9,644 nt of DNA. It comes from Gammaproteobacteria bacterium. GTDB taxonomy: Bacteria > Pseudomonadota > Gammaproteobacteria > HK1. The position numbers and the translations under genes were made by a program. The notes beneath the pieces were generated by a model, which worked only from the letters and a program-made list of their open reading frames with translations, had not been told where the DNA came from and searched no databases. The stretch lies in NCBI GenBank assembly GCA_020444775.1, contig JAGRHX010000679.1:1-9644 (forward strand). Direction: 5' to 3'. Below, piece by piece: positions 6,676 through 9,644 of this stretch; position 1 is the stretch's first letter, and each line of letters opens with the position of its first letter.

Positions 6676-7638
6676 TCAGGCCGTGCTGGCCAGCGACTCA
6701 AAGGCCGGAGGTTGCTCTAGGCAGCGACTCAGTGCCTTGTTGAACTCACGCAGGGTGACGGGCTTGGTCAAGTAGGTGTTGCAACCACTCAGCTTGCCCT
6801 TGACCTTGTCGAAGGGGGACGACTTGCCGGTAAGCATCACCACTGGAATGTGCTTGGTGGCCCGGGAGCGCTTGAGCTGACGACAGACCTCGTATCCATC
6901 CATGCCGGGCATCACCACGTCCAGGAACAGGATCTCGTAGCTGCTTTGCTGCAGCAGAGCCAATGCGGTCTCGCCGTTGTCGGCGAAGTCCGCGTCTATA
7001 CCTGCCTTGCGCAGCGCGAGGCCGACCTGCCGCCGTACCGCCAGACTATCGTCCACCACCAGCGCGCGTGGCCGATGGGAAGGATGCTGCTGATGCGCAG
7101 CCTCGTCCCCAGCGGCGGCGGACTCTGGAACCTGGCCCACCGAGGTCTGGGCCTGCAGCTGCGTGGAAGGTCCGTGCTCGCCGGGCTGTTGATGCGCGCT
7201 TGCTGCGGCCTCCTGGTGCGTCGAGGCTGGCGGCGTGGATGGCGCGGTGGACCCGGCATCGGAACCCTGTCGTGGGCTCGGCGATGCTTCGGTCATCTGT
7301 TCGGCGAGCCTGTCCAGCGCGCCGAGAAGCCGGGTCGCCGTGAATGGTCGTCTTGTGACTGCGGGGGCCGGCGGCGACGAACTACGCGTCGGATCGGTAT
7401 CGACGATCTGCAGGCAACGTGTCGCCGGATGTGCCAGGGCGTACTGCTCGAAGTCGCCGGTTGCGGCATCGTCGGCCGCCTCCACCAGCGCGATGTGAGC
7501 GCCGCGGGGATCGGCGTTGTCGACGAGCTCGTAGCAGCGTGCCCGGCACTTGGAGAGGGCGATGATCCGGCCGACGACCAGTCGATCCCGACTGGCCAGA
7601 CCGAAGGTGGCGACTTTCAAGGGCGATACTTCTGACAT
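6676..7638 (-). CDS. PilG-like response regulator with an N-terminal degenerate receiver
   Basis: With the start at 7638 the protein has 320 residues. The C-terminal receiver (about 190-310) is complete: Asp196/Asp197 (ALVVDDS), phospho-acceptor Asp240 (LFLDVVMPGMDGYEVC), Thr270 (VVMLTGK) and Lys292 (YLTKP). The segment PFDKVKGKLSGCNTYLTKP closely resembles P. aeruginosa PilG. Residues 1-117 look like a second receiver fold without the acidic pair and with Glu53 near the place of the phospho-acceptor Asp. It keeps a KP-like RRPFTATRLLGAL near its end (about 96-108). A Gln/Ala/Pro/Ser-rich linker (118-188) joins the two. PilG itself is a single receiver of about 135 residues. The start at 7638 fits the beginning of the first strand, but an in-frame ATG at 7704 would add 22 residues and neither has a good ribosome site. 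It is the first gene of the chemosensory operon. Confidence 0.87.
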   Translation of the reverse strand: MSEVSPLKVATFGLASRDRLVVGRIIALSKCRARCYELVDNADPRGAHIALVEAADDAATGDFEQYALAHPATRCLQIVDTDPTRSSSPPAPAVTRRPFTATRLLGALDRLAEQMTEASPSPRQGSDAGSTAPSTPPASTHQEAAASAHQQPGEHGPSTQLQAQTSVGQVPESAAAGDEAAHQQHPSHRPRALVVDDSLAVRRQVGLALRKAGIDADFADNGETALALLQQSSYEILFLDVVMPGMDGYEVCRQLKRSRATKHIPVVMLTGKSSPFDKVKGKLSGCNTYLTKPVTLREFNKALSRCLEQPPAFESLASTA

Positions 7639-8105
7639 GGGGCCATTCGTCGAACGGAGTTTGTGTGTCGTTACCCGGGTAGAACGGCGGTTGAGGCCTG
7701 CCATGAATGGGCCATACGCCTATTATCCGAGCGCTTGCCGCGTTTGCGCCGGACTTGTGAACGAGGGCGCATTGCAGGTTTGATGTCGGTCACGAGATAC
7801 GTAGCGGGAGCCGTTCATCGTCTGGCGGCCGGGCCGCGGCAGTGCGTCTCCCCGCCTGTGGGTCGCACAGAGCGCGGATTGGACTGACGAGCTGCGTAGG
7901 GTAGGAGCGAGTCGCTAGAAGAGTGCGTGGTTGGAAGGGTGGTCTTCACATCGTCGCGCAGGCTGTGAGGCCACACATCAGTGATTCGCGCCACGCTCGT
8001 GCGGTCGCCGTCGGGGCGCCCCGGGTGCGGCGCGTTGCGCCGTCCGGTGCCCGGGGGTCGAGTGTCTGCCGCGGTGTGGGGCGAGGCGTCGCGCCGAGGA
8101 CGAAG
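7639..8105. other. Long spacer between the LuxR gene and the chemosensory operon
   Basis: This gap of about 467 bases (401 if the ATG at 7704 is used) holds no gene I can support on either strand; the short open frames lack recognisable domains and ribosome sites. It must contain the leader of the PilG-like gene. Visible structure is modest: a -10-like hexamer (7722-7727), a palindrome AGCGAGTCGCT (7906-7916), a palindrome GGGGCGCCCC (8013-8022) and a hairpin CGGCGC-GTT-GCGCCG (8028-8042). On the minus strand GATGTG occurs twice between about 7940 and 7985. I see no tRNA or convincing riboswitch. Confidence 0.5.
7722..7727 (-). promoter_or_regulatory. Possible -10 element of the chemosensory operon
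   Basis: The minus strand reads GATAAT, one mismatch from TATAAT, in an otherwise GC-rich region upstream of the PilG-like gene. No good -35 hexamer lies 16-18 bases upstream; TTCACA is further away, at about 28 bases. Transcription from here would give a leader of about 75 bases to the start at 7638. Confidence 0.25.
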
Positions 8106-8131
8106 GCTGGCGCCGCGTACCCGGCGCCAGC
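8106..8131 (-). terminator. Strong GC hairpin right after the LuxR gene stop
   Basis: A perfect 9-base inverted repeat (GCTGGCGCC and GGCGCCAGC) with an 8-base loop begins 1 base after the stop codon at 8133. It is well placed to end the kinase-LuxR transcript or protect its 3' end. The minus strand continues CTTCGTCC, so there is no real U-run, and the terminator would be atypical or Rho-assisted. Confidence 0.5.
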
Positions 8132-8132
8132 T

Positions 8133-8741
8133 TCAGGGTGAGACGATACCGCAGCGAATTGCGAGACGGGTGAGCTCGGCGGAGTTCTTCACGCCGAGCT
8201 TCTTGAGGATATGCGTACGATGATTGTTGACGGTCTTCGGGCTGCGTTTGATGTGGTCGCTGATCTCCTGTACCGACTGCCCTTCGGCCAATGATTTGAA
8301 GATCTGCCGCTCGCGATTGGACAGCCGTGACAGCGCGTCCTGATCGTCCTCGGAATAGCTCGGTGTCGGGGCACGATCGGTGCTGCTGGCGAGGTCCCGG
8401 TTGGCGTGTTGGATGGCGCGGTTGGCAAGCTGGGCGATCTCCGCAGCGATTCGACGCGATTCCTCGCGGTCTAGGGCATCTTCGGCGATGAGGCGCGCGG
8501 CAATATGGATATGGGTCAGCAACAGGGACAATCTGGCCTCTGTCGTCTGACCGGGCTCGCGTTGCCCATGCGACGGACCCGGCTTGGCACCTGCAGGTGG
8601 ACCGGCGTCACGGAGTGCATAGGGCTGGATGGAATAACGGCTCATGCTCATGGTGTCGTCTGGGTTTTGCTCTTGTTTCTGGTCGGTGGTTTTTCGTCGC
8701 TCTTGCAGGCGAGTCGACCTTGTCTTGTCGTCGGTGGTCAT
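8133..8741 (-). CDS. LuxR/GerE-type helix-turn-helix regulator without a receiver domain
   Basis: A 202-residue protein. The C-terminus (about 137-198) is a GerE-type DNA-binding domain: LSNRERQIFKSLAEGQSVQE, then ISDHIKRSPKTVNNHRTHIL with the recognition helix at about 167-182, and KLGVKNSAELTRLAI. The N-terminal part is neither a receiver nor an autoinducer-binding domain. It is a charged tail (1-30), a Pro/Gly-rich segment (38-65) and a helical stretch (66-117) that might dimerise or bind a partner. The start ATG at 8741 overlaps the kinase stop in ATGA, which implies translational coupling. An internal ATG at 8651 is an alternative that would drop 30 residues. With no phospho-acceptor Asp, its control is open; Ser/Thr phosphorylation by the coupled kinase is an obvious idea but only an inference. 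Confidence 0.9.
   Translation of the reverse strand: MTTDDKTRSTRLQERRKTTDQKQEQNPDDTMSMSRYSIQPYALRDAGPPAGAKPGPSHGQREPGQTTEARLSLLLTHIHIAARLIAEDALDREESRRIAAEIAQLANRAIQHANRDLASSTDRAPTPSYSEDDQDALSRLSNRERQIFKSLAEGQSVQEISDHIKRSPKTVNNHRTHILKKLGVKNSAELTRLAIRCGIVSP
8738..8741 (-). promoter_or_regulatory. ATGA stop/start overlap coupling kinase and LuxR genes
   Basis: On the minus strand the LuxR ATG (8741-8739) and kinase TGA (8740-8738) share bases. No Shine-Dalgarno is close to the LuxR ATG; GGGAGGA lies about 20 bases upstream, too far for ordinary use. LuxR translation therefore probably depends on ribosomes finishing the kinase gene. Confidence 0.7.
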
Positions 8742-9644
8742 GCGGCGCGCTCGGGCCGTGCATCCTCCCGCCAGAGCATCGGAGCGAGTCCGTCGCTGCG
8801 GGCCGCCAGGCGGGCCAGCATCGAGCGCAGGAAGACCTTGTTGAATCTCAGCTGGCAGGCCTCGGAGGTGTTCTCCAGCTGCAGGGCATCGATGCTCAGC
8901 AAACGAACCTGGTTGAGGGCGGTGAACTCCGTCGGGTCGCCATCGTCTTGTCGGGCGAACATGCCAAAGCAGTGTCCCGGGCTCAGGGAGGAGAGGCGAT
9001 GCGCGTTGCGGTCGACGGCGATATCACCCGAGAGCAGCACGAAGAAGCTGAAGTCGCTGTCGCCGGGCACGCCGATCGCTGCACCGGGTCCGTACTCGTT
9101 CCACTCGCACTGCGAGATGAGCTCGCGCAGCTCGTGGTCCGAGAAATCATTGAAGAAGGCCAGTCCACGCACCATCTCGAAGCCACGGGGACCGGCCAGC
9201 TCTTCGAAGCTTGCGGTACGCAGGCGGCCGAACAGGGTCATCAGGTCGCGAGCGAACTCCGCACCCGTCTGATAGCGATGGGCACGATCCTTGTCCATCG
9301 CGCATCGGACCACGTTCTCGAGCGCTTCGGGGAGCTCGGGTCTGAGCTCACGCAGGCTCGGGGGCTCTTCGTTCTGGATCTGGTCGATCAGCCTGGAGAG
9401 ATTGGTGCCATTGAACGGCGGGCGACCGACCAGCATCTCGTACAGAACGACGCCCAGCGAGTAGATGTCGGTCTGACCGGTCAGCTCCTGTTCCTTGACC
9501 TGTTCCGGCGACATGTAGCGGGGCGAACCGATGAGACCAAGCACCCGGGTGGTGTCGTCCAGAGCGCGGACAGCGATGCCGAAGTCGCCGATCTTCACAT
9601 CACCATCGGGGGTGAGCATGATGTTGCTCGGCTTTATGTCGCGG
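8738..9644 (-). CDS. Hanks-type Ser/Thr protein kinase with C-terminal cNMP-binding-like domain (N-terminus missing)
   Basis: The frame runs in from the right edge; about 301 residues are visible and the N-lobe with the Gly-rich loop and Lys lies outside. The first visible residues are RDIKPSNIML, the catalytic loop with Asp2 and Asn7 (visible numbering). Then come IGDFG (Asp20), the activation segment with GSPRYMSPEQ (39-48), and DIYSLG (59-64), so the C-lobe looks active. After the kinase domain (to about 140) comes a cyclic-nucleotide-binding-type beta barrel starting near FFNDFSDHELREL, with FFVLLSGDIAVDR and GHCFGMFARQDDGDPTEFT. In that phosphate-binding cassette the usual Glu after FG is Met, and the usual Arg in PRxxT is Thr, so classical cAMP or cGMP binding is doubtful. 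No membrane helix follows the kinase domain. The stop overlaps the LuxR start. Confidence 0.93.
   Translation of the reverse strand, partial: RDIKPSNIMLTPDGDVKIGDFGIAVRALDDTTRVLGLIGSPRYMSPEQVKEQELTGQTDIYSLGVVLYEMLVGRPPFNGTNLSRLIDQIQNEEPPSLRELRPELPEALENVVRCAMDKDRAHRYQTGAEFARDLMTLFGRLRTASFEELAGPRGFEMVRGLAFFNDFSDHELRELISQCEWNEYGPGAAIGVPGDSDFSFFVLLSGDIAVDRNAHRLSSLSPGHCFGMFARQDDGDPTEFTALNQVRLLSIDALQLENTSEACQLRFNKVFLRSMLARLAARSDGLAPMLWREDARPERAA

Noticed and set aside
8013..8042. Adjacent GC palindromes considered as a CRISPR, REP element or attachment site
   Set aside because: There is no repeated unit, no regular spacing and no integrase or cas gene nearby. Short GC palindromes are expected by chance in DNA of this composition.

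Overview
The window is a GC-rich stretch with every recognisable gene on the minus strand, so transcription reads from right to left. The proteins look like those of a gamma- or possibly beta-proteobacterium: a Pil-Chp-type chemosensory set (PilG, PilH, PilI, PilJ and ChpA-like), a single-domain periplasmic Cache/PDC sensor, a Hanks-type Ser/Thr kinase and a LuxR-type regulator. Nothing marks it as phage, plasmid or transposon DNA, and I found no RNA genes or CRISPR. The exact taxon cannot be read from the sequence.

Layout, in transcription order. (1) 9644-8738: the C-terminal part of a Ser/Thr protein kinase, cut by the window edge just at its HRD catalytic loop, followed by a cyclic-nucleotide-binding-like fold. 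(2) 8741-8133: a LuxR/GerE helix-turn-helix protein whose ATG overlaps the kinase stop (ATGA). A strong GC hairpin follows immediately (8106-8131). (3) 8105-7639: a long non-coding spacer that should hold the promoter of the next operon. (4) 7638-6676: a PilG-like response regulator with an extra degenerate receiver in front. (5) 6632-6270: a PilH-like receiver. (6) 6182-5340: a CheW/PilI-like coupling protein with a long low-complexity N-terminus. (7) 5134-4526: a secreted single-Cache protein. (8) 4509-2515: a PilJ-type methyl-accepting transducer. (9) 2422-1: the N-terminal 807 residues of a ChpA/CheA-type histidine kinase, leaving the window inside its ATPase domain.

Working model. The order regulator, regulator, CheW, (Cache), MCP, CheA matches the pilG-pilH-pilI-pilJ-(pilK)-chpA order of the type IV pilus chemosensory system. 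Two things differ: a periplasmic Cache protein sits between the CheW and MCP genes, and no CheR/PilK methyltransferase lies between the MCP and CheA genes. The inferred pathway is that the Cache protein senses a small ligand in the periplasm, the MCP relays it through the CheW-like adaptor to the ChpA-like kinase, and the kinase phosphorylates the two receivers. The kinase/LuxR pair just upstream may be a separate transcription unit that co-operates with this array or sets its expression. That link rests on proximity only.
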